Shown: positions 23,866 through 32,744, counted from the first letter of the stretch. The stretch: 64,000 bases of DNA from Prevotella sp. (GCA_017554145.1 JAFZIZ010000008.1:223783-287782); one strand, 5' to 3'. The notes: generated from the letters alone by a model not told the origin. Numbers and translations are program-made.

Positions 23866-24620
23866 TACTCTCTATAAATCAAACTACCACTCGCTTGGTG
23901 AGTGGCCAGTATAAGTACCTCTGCTATCTGCACATGAGCTGGTGCATTGGCAGCATAGACAGCGACATCGGCTATATCATTGCCAGTTAGAGGCTCGATC
24001 CCTTTATAAACATTGGCCGCACAATCATTATCGCCACGGAAGCGGATGTTGCTGAAGTTGGTCTCCACAAGACCTGGTTTCAGATTCGTTACACGTATAG
24101 CTGTATTGATAACGTCGATACGCAGTCCATCGGAAAGAGCCTTTACTGCTGCTTTAGTAGCACAATAAACATTGCCTCCAGCATAGACTGCATCGCCTGC
24201 GACGGAGCCCACATTGATAATGTGTCCACGATTGCGCTTCACCATCCCTGGCACAACAAGTCTAGTCATAGTCAACAATCCTTTGATGTTAGTATCAATC
24301 ATTGTTTCCCAATCATCAGGATTGACTTCAAATTCAGGTTCAAGACCAAGAGCCAGTCCTGCATTGTTTACCAATACATCTATCTCCTGCCATTCTGCAG
24401 GCAATGATTCGATTGTTTTCGTAGCCGTCTCACGATCTCTCACGTCAAAGGTCAACGTCAATACATTAGCCCCCTTTTCCGTCAGTTCCTTTTTGATGTC
24501 TGCCAGACGTGTTTCATTTCTTCCAGTAAGAATCAGTCTATCACCGTTCTCTGCGAATTTTCTTGCACAAGCCAGTCCAATCCCACTTGTCGCACCAGTT
24601 ATCAATACAACTTTATTCAT
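23865..24620 (-). CDS. Short-chain dehydrogenase (YdfG-like)
   Basis: The 251-residue protein is a classical SDR: the cofactor motif TGATSGIG, the arginine-containing TGRNETRL that suggests NADP preference, the structural NNAG motif, catalytic Ser in NVGSVAGD and YCATK (Tyr-x-x-x-Lys). The closest recognised type is YdfG, which oxidises L-allo-threonine, serine and 3-hydroxy acids. The substrate cannot be fixed from sequence. It stands alone on the minus strand and ends inside the convergent terminator. Confidence 0.88.
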   Translation of the reverse strand: MNKVVLITGATSGIGLACARKFAENGDRLILTGRNETRLADIKKELTEKGANVLTLTFDVRDRETATKTIESLPAEWQEIDVLVNNAGLALGLEPEFEVNPDDWETMIDTNIKGLLTMTRLVVPGMVKRNRGHIINVGSVAGDAVYAGGNVYCATKAAVKALSDGLRIDVINTAIRVTNLKPGLVETNFSNIRFRGDNDCAANVYKGIEPLTGNDIADVAVYAANAPAHVQIAEVLILATHQASGSLIYRE

Positions 24621-24710
24621 AAACTTTTAATTGTTTGTATGTTCATTATTTTTTTATAATTCTAATGATGCCACAAAATTACAAATAGTTATGAATACTG
24701 CCAAAAAACT

Positions 24711-24741
24711 TTTGGCTTTTCCGAGCTTATTCGTAACTTTG
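24711..24741 (+). promoter_or_regulatory. Promoter of the NSS transporter gene
   Basis: TTTGG begins at 24711 and TAACTTTG occupies 24734-24741, with about 19 bases between the elements. The start codon is 39 bases downstream. Confidence 0.75.
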
Positions 24742-24779
24742 TCCCCAAATTAAGAAACGATGGCGATAAATGTGATTAT

Positions 24780-26111
24780 ATGGAGAAGTCTTTTTCGTCG
24801 AAAATCGGTGTATTACTGGCTGCAGCAGGCAGTGCCGTTGGATTAGGTAGTATTTGGAAGTTCCCTTATGTTGCCGGGGAAGACGGTGGCGGAGCATTCA
24901 TCATTCTGTATATTGTGTGTTCGCTGGTATTCGGCGTTCCTCTGGTGATGAACGAATTTCTGATAGGCAAGCTGTCGGGCAGAAGCGCCTTTGGTGCTTA
25001 CCGGGTGTTGAGCGGAACGAACCGCTGGCAGTGGTTTGCATGGACGAATCTGATTACTGCGACCATCATCATGAGTTTCTATTTTGTGGTCACAGGCTGG
25101 TGCATCGACTATATGGTCGAGGCAGCGACGAACACGTTTTCCGGTATGGATGCCGCAGGACTGACAGCCCATTTCAAGGTTTTCGAAAGTCATGCTCCCC
25201 TGATGACATTGTATGCTTTCATTGCCATCGTGTTGACAGCATCGGTGTTATGGTTCGATGTGAACAAGGGCATTGAGCGCCTGAGCAAGATCCTCATGCC
25301 GCTGCTATTCCTAATCCTGATTGTGCTGGCTGTCCACATGATTTTTATCGACGGCGGCAGCACCGGACTACGCTATCTGTTTGAGCCAAACTTTTCTAAA
25401 ATCACATCTAAGGTGTTCCTAGAGGCGATGGGCCTCAGCTTCTTCACGCTGTCCGTTGGCGTGGGTGCACTCGTCACGTATGGCGGCTACATGCCCAAAG
25501 ACCAGAATGTCACATCGACGTCGGTGCAGATGATTGTGCTCGTCATCATTGTGTCGCTGTTGGCTGGCATGATTGTGTTCCCAGCGGTGTTTGCTTACGG
25601 GTTCAGTCCTTCTGAGGGACCGGAGCTGACCTTCGTGACACTACCAGCGGTGTTCCAGCACATGTTCAGTCCGACGCTGGTCAGCGTGTCATTCTTTGCG
25701 CTGATGTGTGTAGCAGCCATCACGTCGACCATCTCCATGATGGAGGTAATGGTAGCTTTCGTCCACGAAGCGACAGCAGGTACGAAGATACCGCTCAACA
25801 GACATCAGAGTGTGATCGTTGTCGCTGTGATACAGGCGATTACCAACACACTGTGCATCCTGTCTATGACAGGCCATGCCGACTGGCTTACTGTGAGGGG
25901 GCTTAACCTGTTTGACTCTGCCAATGCTTTTGTCACCGACTTTTTGATACCTGTTGGCGCATTGGTAACGGCATTGTTTACCGGATGGTTTGTACCGAAG
26001 GCGAGGTATCAGGGGTCTCGCGTGGGCACATTTGTATATTTAGTTGTACTGCGCTGGCTGGTACCCATCGCCATCGTCATTATTTTCCTCAACTCCCTCA
26101 ATATTATTTGA
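24780..26111 (+). CDS. Sodium-dependent NSS-family transporter (amino acid symporter)
   Basis: The 443-residue membrane protein begins with the family signature SKIGVLLAAAGSAVGLGSIWKFPYVAGEDGGGAFIILY, the unwound TM1 that binds Na+ and substrate in LeuT-fold transporters. About eleven hydrophobic helices follow (GLSFFTLSVGVGALVTYGGYM, ITSTISMMEVMVAFVHEAT). Bacterial members carry amino acids such as tryptophan, tyrosine or branched chains; the substrate is not evident here. It has its own promoter and no operon partner. Confidence 0.9.
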   Translation: MEKSFSSKIGVLLAAAGSAVGLGSIWKFPYVAGEDGGGAFIILYIVCSLVFGVPLVMNEFLIGKLSGRSAFGAYRVLSGTNRWQWFAWTNLITATIIMSFYFVVTGWCIDYMVEAATNTFSGMDAAGLTAHFKVFESHAPLMTLYAFIAIVLTASVLWFDVNKGIERLSKILMPLLFLILIVLAVHMIFIDGGSTGLRYLFEPNFSKITSKVFLEAMGLSFFTLSVGVGALVTYGGYMPKDQNVTSTSVQMIVLVIIVSLLAGMIVFPAVFAYGFSPSEGPELTFVTLPAVFQHMFSPTLVSVSFFALMCVAAITSTISMMEVMVAFVHEATAGTKIPLNRHQSVIVVAVIQAITNTLCILSMTGHADWLTVRGLNLFDSANAFVTDFLIPVGALVTALFTGWFVPKARYQGSRVGTFVYLVVLRWLVPIAIVIIFLNSLNII

Positions 26112-26164
26112 CTTCCTTTTGCAATTTATATTTGAAAAGATAGTAATAATCCATTGAATTTTGC

Positions 26165-26172
26165 TATCTTTG
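26165..26172 (+). promoter_or_regulatory. Promoter -7 element of the aldo/keto reductase gene
   Basis: TATCTTTG at 26165-26172 lies 43 bases before the ATG. No TTTG at the right distance was seen. Confidence 0.55.
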
Positions 26173-26214
26173 TAACCACTTTTAGGATTGATTATCAAAT
26201 AACCCAACAAAAAG

Positions 26215-27036
26215 ATGATTAGACTTAACAATAATATTGAGATTCCACAGATAGGCGTCGGCACATGGACGTTACGTGGAGAGACGGCCCGACAGAACGT
26301 GTGTCTGGCATTGGAAGCAGGATTCCGTCATATTGACACAGCGCAAGGCTATGAGAACGAAGTCGAGGTAGGACAAGGTATCCTTGACAGCGGAGTGCCG
26401 AGACAGGAGATTTTCGTCACCACCAAGGTCGCCACGAACATCATGCGCAATGGTCGCGAGGCCGTCAGGAAGTCTATTAACGAGAGCCTGACTAAACTGA
26501 AAACTGATTATATCGACCTATTGTTGATTCATTGGCCCGTAAAAGATTGCGTGAAAGATACCTGGCAGGTGATGGAGGACTACGTAAGACAGGGCAAGGT
26601 AAAGTCCATCGGCGTGAGCAACTTCAACCGTCATCATCTGGACGACCTGCTCTCTTATGCCGAGATTCGGCCCGTCATCAACCAGATAGAAGTGCATCCC
26701 TTTATGACGCAGGAAGAGAACATCGCCTACAACCGTCAGCTGGGCATCCAAATAGAAGCATGGGGACCTTTCGGACAAGGTGACATCGATGTGGTGGGAC
26801 ATCCGTTGCTCCAATCATTGGCTAAGAAATACCAGAAGACTGCTTCGCAGATTGTGCTTCGATGGATTGTACAGCGAGGACTGATTACCATCCCCCGAGC
26901 CAAGCCCAATCACTTTGCCGAAAATCTGGAAATCATGACGTTCTCGCTCTCCGACGACGACATGCAGGCCATCAGCGCCCTGAACCAAAACCTGCGCTCA
27001 AACGTTCTCAACGACCCCGAAACATTCCCATGGTAA
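26215..27036 (+). CDS. Aldo/keto reductase (2,5-diketogluconate reductase type)
   Basis: The 273-residue protein has the AKR barrel with its catalytic tetrad: Asp and Tyr in HIDTAQGYENE, Lys in VTTKV and His in LLIHWPVKD. IGVSNFN and the C-terminal NADPH site IPRAKPNHFAENLEI are present. It belongs to the short AKR5-like group that reduces small carbonyl compounds. The substrate is unknown. It is monocistronic, with a convergent hairpin after it. Confidence 0.9.
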   Translation: MIRLNNNIEIPQIGVGTWTLRGETARQNVCLALEAGFRHIDTAQGYENEVEVGQGILDSGVPRQEIFVTTKVATNIMRNGREAVRKSINESLTKLKTDYIDLLLIHWPVKDCVKDTWQVMEDYVRQGKVKSIGVSNFNRHHLDDLLSYAEIRPVINQIEVHPFMTQEENIAYNRQLGIQIEAWGPFGQGDIDVVGHPLLQSLAKKYQKTASQIVLRWIVQRGLITIPRAKPNHFAENLEIMTFSLSDDDMQAISALNQNLRSNVLNDPETFPW

Positions 27037-27063
27037 GTTATTCAGGGTGACATCTTTATCTAT

Positions 27064-27093
27064 TAAATATAGTACTTACGGGTTGTAAGTATA
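27064..27093. terminator. Hairpin between convergent akr and cbiB
   Basis: TACTTAC-GGGTT-GTAAGTA (27073-27091), extended by A/T pairs, lies between the two 3' ends. It lacks a long T-run, so termination strength is uncertain. Confidence 0.5.
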
Positions 27094-28026
27094 TTAAAGT
27101 GCTGTAACGAGGACGACCATGATGACTTCGGCACAACGGTTGATACGGACGGCACGATACATGTCATCGGTAGTCAGTTCACGGTCGTTAGTTCCAATAT
27201 AGGGTTTATCGAACAACTCACCAAAATAATAATGAGGACCGCCAAAGCGACAATCGAGGATGGCAGCAAGAGCTGCCTCTGGATAGCCACTATTGGGGGA
27301 TGCATGGTTACGTCCATTACGCCAAACAAAGCGGAAAGCTGTTAGCAGTTGGCTATTATGCCAAGAGCCAAGAGCCAAGAGCCAAGAGCCAGTAACCATT
27401 AAGAAAGCAGTGAGACGGGCAGGGATATAGTTGGCAATATCATCGATGCGCGCGGCCCAACAGCCAAAATCCTTATAGCGCTCCGTGCGATAGCCTATCA
27501 TCGAGTCGAGCGTGTTCACCATCTTATATGCCACCATACCAGGAACACCTAAGACGGCCAACCAGAACAGAGGGGCTATCACGCCATCGCTAAGATTTTC
27601 TGCCAGTGTCTCCAAGGCTGCTGTACGCACCTCCTGTGCACTGAGCTCAGAGGTATCTCGCCCCACGATACGCGCCACCTGTCGCCTACCCTCTTCCAAC
27701 GAACGGTCGAGTGCCAGAAATACGGCCTTCACCTCACGTATCAACGTGGTGCCTGCGAGACAGAAGAAAATCAGCAAAGCTGAAATGAGGAATGAGAAGT
27801 GAGGAATGAGAAGTGAAAGGAGTGAGAGAAGAAAATAGGTGATGAGGTAGGCGAAGGCGATGAGGACGAGGGCGAGAAGGGCTCCCTTCAACATACGGCA
27901 CTTGCCACGATTGAGCCAACGCTCCCCATAGCCTATCATCTTGCCGAAGCCAACAACAGGATGAGGCAACCACGCAGGGTCGCCCAACAACAAGTCGAGA
28001 ATATAACCTATGGGCAGGGATAACAT
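27094..28026 (-). CDS. cbiB: Adenosylcobinamide-phosphate synthase (CbiB/CobD)
   Basis: The 310-residue membrane protein joins aminopropanol (phosphate) to adenosylcobyric acid. Family features are the N-terminal LDLLLGDPAWLPHPVVGFGKMI, ARIVGRDTSELSAQEVRTAALETLAENLSDGVIAPLFW, and RIDDIANYIPARLTAF, then RNGRNHASPNSGYPEAALA. It contains two heptanucleotide arrays, encoding SLLSLLIPHFSFLIS (about residues 70-83, a membrane segment) and GSWLLALGSW (about 212-222). It lies 17 bases after uxaC and is thus apart from the main cbi operon and its riboswitch. Confidence 0.93.
   Translation of the reverse strand: MLSLPIGYILDLLLGDPAWLPHPVVGFGKMIGYGERWLNRGKCRMLKGALLALVLIAFAYLITYFLLSLLSLLIPHFSFLISALLIFFCLAGTTLIREVKAVFLALDRSLEEGRRQVARIVGRDTSELSAQEVRTAALETLAENLSDGVIAPLFWLAVLGVPGMVAYKMVNTLDSMIGYRTERYKDFGCWAARIDDIANYIPARLTAFLMVTGSWLLALGSWHNSQLLTAFRFVWRNGRNHASPNSGYPEAALAAILDCRFGGPHYYFGELFDKPYIGTNDRELTTDDMYRAVRINRCAEVIMVVLVTAL
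27357..27391 (+). repeat. Heptanucleotide array in cbiB, 5 units
   Basis: TATGCCA followed by four perfect AGAGCCA units on the plus strand, antisense to cbiB; encodes GSWLLALGSWH. Confidence 0.9.
27781..27815 (+). repeat. Second heptanucleotide array in cbiB, 5 units
   Basis: AGGAATG and AGAAGTG alternate after TGAAATG; antisense to cbiB; encodes LIPHFSFLIS within a membrane segment. Confidence 0.83.
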
Positions 28027-28043
28027 TTCCGTCTATACCGTCC

Positions 28044-29450
28044 TTAATAGAACTTGAAGTAGCGGCGGGCATTGTTATAGGAAATATCCTCCACCATCTG
28101 GGCTAAGAGCTCACGGTCGTCGGGCAAGAGACCTTTCTCCACATCATTACCCAACAGGTTACAGAGGATGCGACGGAAATACTCATGACGAGGATAACTG
28201 ACGAAGGAACGACTGTCAGTCAACATGCCCACGAAGCGACTCAACAGACCAAGCACGGAGAGGGCATTCATCTGGCGTTCCATACCATCTTTCTGGTCGT
28301 TGAACCACCATCCACTACCAAACTGCATCTTACCAGGTTCACCACCTTGGAAATTACCAATCATCGTAGCAATCATCTCGTTGGCACAAGGGTTGAGCGT
28401 ATAGATAATAGTACGAGTGAGTTTGTCCTTCTGATTCAGTCGGTCAAAGAACCTAGACATCGCTATAGCGGTGTTAAACTCTCCAATGGAATCGAAACCA
28501 GTATCGGGACCAATTTGCTGGAACATCTTCGTATTATTGTCGCGGATAGCACCATAATGGAACTGCTGCGTCCAGTCGCTATCGGCATCCATCTCAGCCA
28601 TCACAGTAAGGAAGCAGTTCTTATACTGGCAGACCTCGATATTGGAGAGTTTCTGTCCACGCATCGCCCGCTCGAAAATAGTCTCTATCTGTGAGTCGGT
28701 ATATTCTGCATCGTCGAAGGCTCCCAGTCCATGGTCGGAGAGTTTACAGCCACTTTCCGCAAAAAAATCATGACGTTTCTTCAGGGCATCCATCATATCG
28801 GAGAACTTGGTAATTGTCATATCTGTTACCTTCTCCAACTGATGAACGTAGGCACTGAAATCAGGCTTCTCGATATTCATCGCTTTGTCAGGACGCCATG
28901 CAGGTAGCATCATTGGATCATCGGGAGCCTTATGGCGGACATATTCCAAGTGGTTGTGCAGGTCATCAACGGGATCATCAGTCGTACAGACACACTCCAC
29001 ATGATAGTGTTTCATCAATCCACGGGCAGAAAATTCGGGTTTCTGCAACTTCTCGTTACACTCGTCGAAGATCTCACGCGCCGTCTTGGGCGAGAGTAGC
29101 TTGTCGATGCCGAAGGCCGTCTTCAACTCCAAATGTGTCCAGTGATACAGCGGATTGCGCAGGGTGTATGGCACCGTCTCTGCCCATTTCTCAAACTTCT
29201 CCCAATCACTGGTATCCTTACCCGTAATATATCGCTCGTCGACACCATTGGTACGCATGGCACGCCACTTGTAATGATCGCCTCCCAACCAAAGTTCCGT
29301 GATACTCTTAAAACGATGGTCGTTGGCTACCATATCAGGCTGTAGGTGACAGTGATAGTCGATGATGGGCAGTTTCGCCGCATGATTATGATACAAATCC
29401 TGTGCTATCTCATTGTCAAGCACGAAATTTTTGTCGTTGAATGCCTTCAT
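28044..29450 (-). CDS. uxaC: Glucuronate/uronate isomerase (UxaC)
   Basis: The 468-residue protein matches uronate isomerase, which converts glucuronate to fructuronate and galacturonate to tagaturonate. Metal-binding DYHCHLQPD near residue 31, WLGGDHYKWRAMR, RNPLYHWTHLEL, HYHVECVCTTDDP and the C-terminal GSGWWFNDQKDGM and GMLTDSRSFVSYPRHEYFRR are all present. It fits pectin or glucuronoxylan use along with the divergent GH51 enzyme. No other uronate genes are next to it; the downstream partner is cbiB, an odd pairing. Confidence 0.95.
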   Translation of the reverse strand: MKAFNDKNFVLDNEIAQDLYHNHAAKLPIIDYHCHLQPDMVANDHRFKSITELWLGGDHYKWRAMRTNGVDERYITGKDTSDWEKFEKWAETVPYTLRNPLYHWTHLELKTAFGIDKLLSPKTAREIFDECNEKLQKPEFSARGLMKHYHVECVCTTDDPVDDLHNHLEYVRHKAPDDPMMLPAWRPDKAMNIEKPDFSAYVHQLEKVTDMTITKFSDMMDALKKRHDFFAESGCKLSDHGLGAFDDAEYTDSQIETIFERAMRGQKLSNIEVCQYKNCFLTVMAEMDADSDWTQQFHYGAIRDNNTKMFQQIGPDTGFDSIGEFNTAIAMSRFFDRLNQKDKLTRTIIYTLNPCANEMIATMIGNFQGGEPGKMQFGSGWWFNDQKDGMERQMNALSVLGLLSRFVGMLTDSRSFVSYPRHEYFRRILCNLLGNDVEKGLLPDDRELLAQMVEDISYNNARRYFKFY

Positions 29451-29491
29451 AATAGTATTGTTTTTAGTATTCGTTCATCTTGATTTTTGTG

Positions 29492-29499
29492 CAAATTTA
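29492..29499 (-). promoter_or_regulatory. Promoter -7 element of uxaC
   Basis: TAAATTTG on the minus strand, 41 bases before the uxaC ATG, fits TAnnTTTG. No clear -33 TTTG. Confidence 0.5.
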
Positions 29500-29586
29500 A
29501 TGAAATATTTCCTCTTGGAGAAATTATCTACTGTCTTTTGAAGAAAAATTAACGTAAGCAATAGCGGAAGAACAAGGATTTTTATT

Positions 29587-29594
29587 TACCTTTG
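29587..29594 (+). promoter_or_regulatory. Promoter -7 element of the GH51 gene
   Basis: TACCTTTG at 29587-29594, 32 bases before the ATG, fits the -7 consensus. The region 29451-29626 otherwise holds only the two divergent promoters. Confidence 0.55.
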
Positions 29595-29626
29595 TGCCAT
29601 TATTACTATTTTAATCAAAAAATAAG

Positions 29627-31663
29627 ATGAGCAAAAGAGTTATTTTGTGTGCTGCAATGATGATGGCAGCGACGCTGGGAATCAACGCCCAGAAGCCGAT
29701 AAACGCTCCCAAGGGCGGCAAGGCTATCAGTGACGAGTTGATTGGTATCTTTTTCGAGGATATCAGTAGTTCTGCAGACGGAGGTCTGTATGCCGAACTG
29801 GTACAGAACGGTTCGTTTGAATACAATCCCTCTGAGCGCGACGGATGGGGACCTGCTACGGCGTGGAAAATCGTTCGCCCAGGACACTCCCTCGGAATGC
29901 TGGAAATCCGTATGACAGACGGTTTAAATGCCAACAACCCCACCTATATGCGTCTGCATGCAGAACGCACAAAGGAGTTCTACGACTATCGTGGCTGGAG
30001 AGGCTACGGTATCGAGAACGGCGGCTTTGACGGTATCTCCGTGAAGGCTGGCGAGAAATACGACTTCTCGGCTTTCATGCGTAACATCGGCAATGCCAAG
30101 CAAATCCGCATCGCCCTGATAGAGCAGCAGCAAGGTTGGCCTCCACGCAATCCTAAACTGCTGGCTGACGCCATCATCGACGTGAAGGACAATGCCTGGA
30201 AGAAATATTCCGCTGTACTGACTCCTGATAGTACCACATCGAATGCCGTACTGCAGATTCTCGTACTCAACGACGGAGATCTGGATATCGACATGATTTC
30301 GCTGATGCCACAGGATACCTATAAGGGACACGGTCTGCGCAAGGACCTCGCCCAAGCACTAGCAGACCTACATCCGAAATTCATGCGCTTCCCAGGCGGT
30401 TGCGTAGTACATGGTGGCGGTGACGGATTCTGGGACACCTATCGCTGGAAGACTACCATTGGTCCGAAAGAGCAGCGCAAGGGTCTGAAGAACACTTGGG
30501 GCTATCATCAGAGCATGGGACTGGGCTATTTCGAGTACTTCCAGTTCTGTGAAGACCTCGGCATGCAGCCCCTGCCTATCCTCCCCTGTGGTGTGAACTG
30601 TCAAGGCACCAACGGCGGATGGGGCATGTATCCCACACAGGCTCAGGATGCCTGTCCAATGTCAGAAATAGACGAGTGGGCACAGGATGCCCTCGACCTG
30701 ATTGAATGGGCCAACGGCGATCCCGCCACTTCGAAATGGGCCAAGATGCGTGCCGATGCTGGTCATCCCGCTCCCTTCAACCTGAAGTATCTTGGACTGG
30801 GTAACGAGGAGAAGATCTCGCCTGAGTTCGAGGAGCGCTTCACGTATATATATAAAAAAGTAATGGAGAAATATCCTGATATCGTCATCGTAGGAACAGC
30901 AGGTCCTGGCTCTCACCCCGGCAACTCCGACTTGGAGAACGGCTGGCGTATCGCTACCGATTTGGGGATGCCTATCATCGACGAGCACTACTATGAGCCC
31001 AACAAGTATTTCCTGAGCAGTCGCCAGTACAACTACTATCCTCGCGACCGCAAGACGAAGGTGTATCTGGGTGAGTATGCCGCCAAGGACAAGAAACTCA
31101 TCGACGCGCTGGCTGAGGGTCTCTACCTCCTGCACGTAGAGCAGAACGGTGATATCGTCAGCATGACCAGCTACGCTCCCCTCTTCGCCAAGAAGACCAA
31201 CACCAACTGGAACCCAGACCTTATCTACTTCGACAACGACCGTCCGTATCTCACCTGCAGCTACTACATCCAGCAGATCTTCGGACAGAGTGCCGGACAA
31301 TACTACTATGGTGACTGCGTGACTATCGAGAATCCCGATGTCGCTCCCCGTTGGCAGGGACTGCCCGAGGGTCAGGAAAGCGGTTATCTGCAGGGACAGA
31401 GCGTCGTGCTAAACGTGAAGACCCGTCAGCTCTTCGTCAAGCTCTGTAATGCTGGCGACAAGGCCAAGAAGGCCAATATCGACCTCTCTCGCTTCAAGGG
31501 TATCAAGACTGCTGTGAAGACCACGCTGACTGGTCAGCCTAACGACGAGAACAACTACGAGCAGGCTCCTATCGTTCCTAAGAAGGAAACCATCAAGATG
31601 AAGAACAAGATGACATTCGACCTCGAGCCATATTCGTTTGTCATGTTGGAAATTGCTTTATAA
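29627..31663 (+). CDS. Alpha-L-arabinofuranosidase, GH51, secreted
   Basis: The 678-residue protein has a signal peptide (AAMMMAATLGINAQ), an N-terminal carbohydrate-binding-like region (GIFFEDISSSADGGLYAELVQNGSFEY), the catalytic barrel (KFMRFPGGCVVHG, acid/base Glu in YLGLGNEEKISPEF, nucleophile Glu in VYLGEYAAKDKK) and a C-terminal beta domain ending LEPYSFVMLEIAL. It releases arabinose from arabinoxylan or arabinan side chains in the periplasm. With uxaC it points to plant cell-wall polysaccharide use. The asparaginase gene follows after only 17 bases. Confidence 0.93.
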   Translation: MSKRVILCAAMMMAATLGINAQKPINAPKGGKAISDELIGIFFEDISSSADGGLYAELVQNGSFEYNPSERDGWGPATAWKIVRPGHSLGMLEIRMTDGLNANNPTYMRLHAERTKEFYDYRGWRGYGIENGGFDGISVKAGEKYDFSAFMRNIGNAKQIRIALIEQQQGWPPRNPKLLADAIIDVKDNAWKKYSAVLTPDSTTSNAVLQILVLNDGDLDIDMISLMPQDTYKGHGLRKDLAQALADLHPKFMRFPGGCVVHGGGDGFWDTYRWKTTIGPKEQRKGLKNTWGYHQSMGLGYFEYFQFCEDLGMQPLPILPCGVNCQGTNGGWGMYPTQAQDACPMSEIDEWAQDALDLIEWANGDPATSKWAKMRADAGHPAPFNLKYLGLGNEEKISPEFEERFTYIYKKVMEKYPDIVIVGTAGPGSHPGNSDLENGWRIATDLGMPIIDEHYYEPNKYFLSSRQYNYYPRDRKTKVYLGEYAAKDKKLIDALAEGLYLLHVEQNGDIVSMTSYAPLFAKKTNTNWNPDLIYFDNDRPYLTCSYYIQQIFGQSAGQYYYGDCVTIENPDVAPRWQGLPEGQESGYLQGQSVVLNVKTRQLFVKLCNAGDKAKKANIDLSRFKGIKTAVKTTLTGQPNDENNYEQAPIVPKKETIKMKNKMTFDLEPYSFVMLEIAL

Positions 31664-31690
31664 GAGGTGAGAAGTGAGAGGTGAGAAGTA
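31663..31690 (+). repeat. Heptanucleotide array, 4 units, supplying the ansA start region
   Basis: Units AGAGGTG and AGAAGTG alternate with period 7 between the GH51 stop and ansA. The first A is the last base of the GH51 TAA stop, and the GTG start of ansA lies inside the third unit. Confidence 0.85.
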
Positions 31691-32712
31691 AAGTACTACT
31701 GATTTACACTGGCGGAACTATCGGTATGAACCGCAATCCGTACACAGGTGCTTTGGAGCCCTTCGACTTCGAGCACCTGCTGTATAACGTGCCAGAACTG
31801 AAACAGTTCGACATGCATATCGATACCCACCAGTTTGATCCGCCTATTGACTCCAGTGATATGACCCCTGCCAAATGGACGGAACTAAGTCATATCATCG
31901 CTGACCATTATGAGGATTATGACGGATTCGTAGTACTGCACGGAACAGACACAATGGCATATACTGCCTCTGCCCTCTCCTATATGCTGGAGAATCTCAC
32001 AAAACCTGTCATCTTTACTGGTTCGCAATTGCCCATCGGGCAGTTGCGAACAGATGGCAAGGAAAACCTGATTACCTCTATTGAGATAGCCGCTGCCAAG
32101 GATGAAGAAGGACACTCAAGAGTGCCCGAAGTAGGAATCTATTTTAATGGCCGATTGCTACGCGGCAATCGCACTACCAAACAGAGTGCAGAGGAGTTTA
32201 ACGCCTTTGAATCGTTCAACTATCCCCATCTGGTGGATGCAGGTGTGAATATCACCTATCATACTGATAGAGTACTGAAACCCTGTTGGGACAAACCCAT
32301 GAAGCCCCACTTCCGACTGGATAATAACGTCATCATCTTCTCGCTGTTTCCGGGTATTCGTGAAGACCTGGTGCGCCATATCATTGCCACACCCAACCTG
32401 AAGAGTATCGTGATGCGTACCTTCGGCAGCGGCAATGCACCTCAGCGTCCCTGGGTGCTGCAAGCTTTGAAGGAAGCCACTCGCAATGGTAAGGTGGTCA
32501 TCAATATTAGCCAATGTATGCAGGGCACGGTAGAGATGGGCCGTTACGATACGGGCTATCAACTACAGGAGGCTGGTGTTGTCAGTGGCTATGATTCCAC
32601 TGTTGAGAGTGCCGTCACTAAACTGATGTTTTTACAATCACACTATCAGGATCCCGAACAAATTCGGGAGTTGATGCGACAGAGTATACGAGGAGAAATA
32701 ACGGATAATTAA
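31681..32712 (+). CDS. ansA: L-asparaginase, type I
   Basis: The 343-residue protein matches type I asparaginases: first catalytic Thr in LIYTGGTIGM, the second motif LHGTDTMAYTASAL, and FTGSQLPIGQLRTDGKENL. It hydrolyses asparagine to aspartate and ammonia; no signal peptide is visible, so it is cytoplasmic. The start is GTG at 31681: the conserved strand KVLLIYTGGTIG begins four residues later, and no in-frame ATG precedes it. Both this GTG and the purine-rich stretch before it come from a heptanucleotide array. Confidence 0.92.
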   Translation: MRSKVLLIYTGGTIGMNRNPYTGALEPFDFEHLLYNVPELKQFDMHIDTHQFDPPIDSSDMTPAKWTELSHIIADHYEDYDGFVVLHGTDTMAYTASALSYMLENLTKPVIFTGSQLPIGQLRTDGKENLITSIEIAAAKDEEGHSRVPEVGIYFNGRLLRGNRTTKQSAEEFNAFESFNYPHLVDAGVNITYHTDRVLKPCWDKPMKPHFRLDNNVIIFSLFPGIREDLVRHIIATPNLKSIVMRTFGSGNAPQRPWVLQALKEATRNGKVVINISQCMQGTVEMGRYDTGYQLQEAGVVSGYDSTVESAVTKLMFLQSHYQDPEQIRELMRQSIRGEITDN

Positions 32713-32744
32713 ATATTTGCAACTAATCCATTCTTTATCCGTTA
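32699..32744 (+). terminator. Inverted repeat at the ansA 3' end
   Basis: TAACGGATAA (32699-32708, overlapping the stop region) pairs with TTATCCGTTA (32735-32744), followed by ATTTTA. The 26-base loop is long, so this may be a weak terminator. The motif CCGTTAA recurs at 32739, 32770 and 32787; nothing coding is seen in 32713-32837. Confidence 0.4.

Noticed and set aside
11642-27815. Heptad arrays as CRISPR or as sequencing artefact
   Set aside because: There are no spacers and the units are 7 bp; within genes the arrays keep the long conserved reading frames open, which random sequence errors would not.
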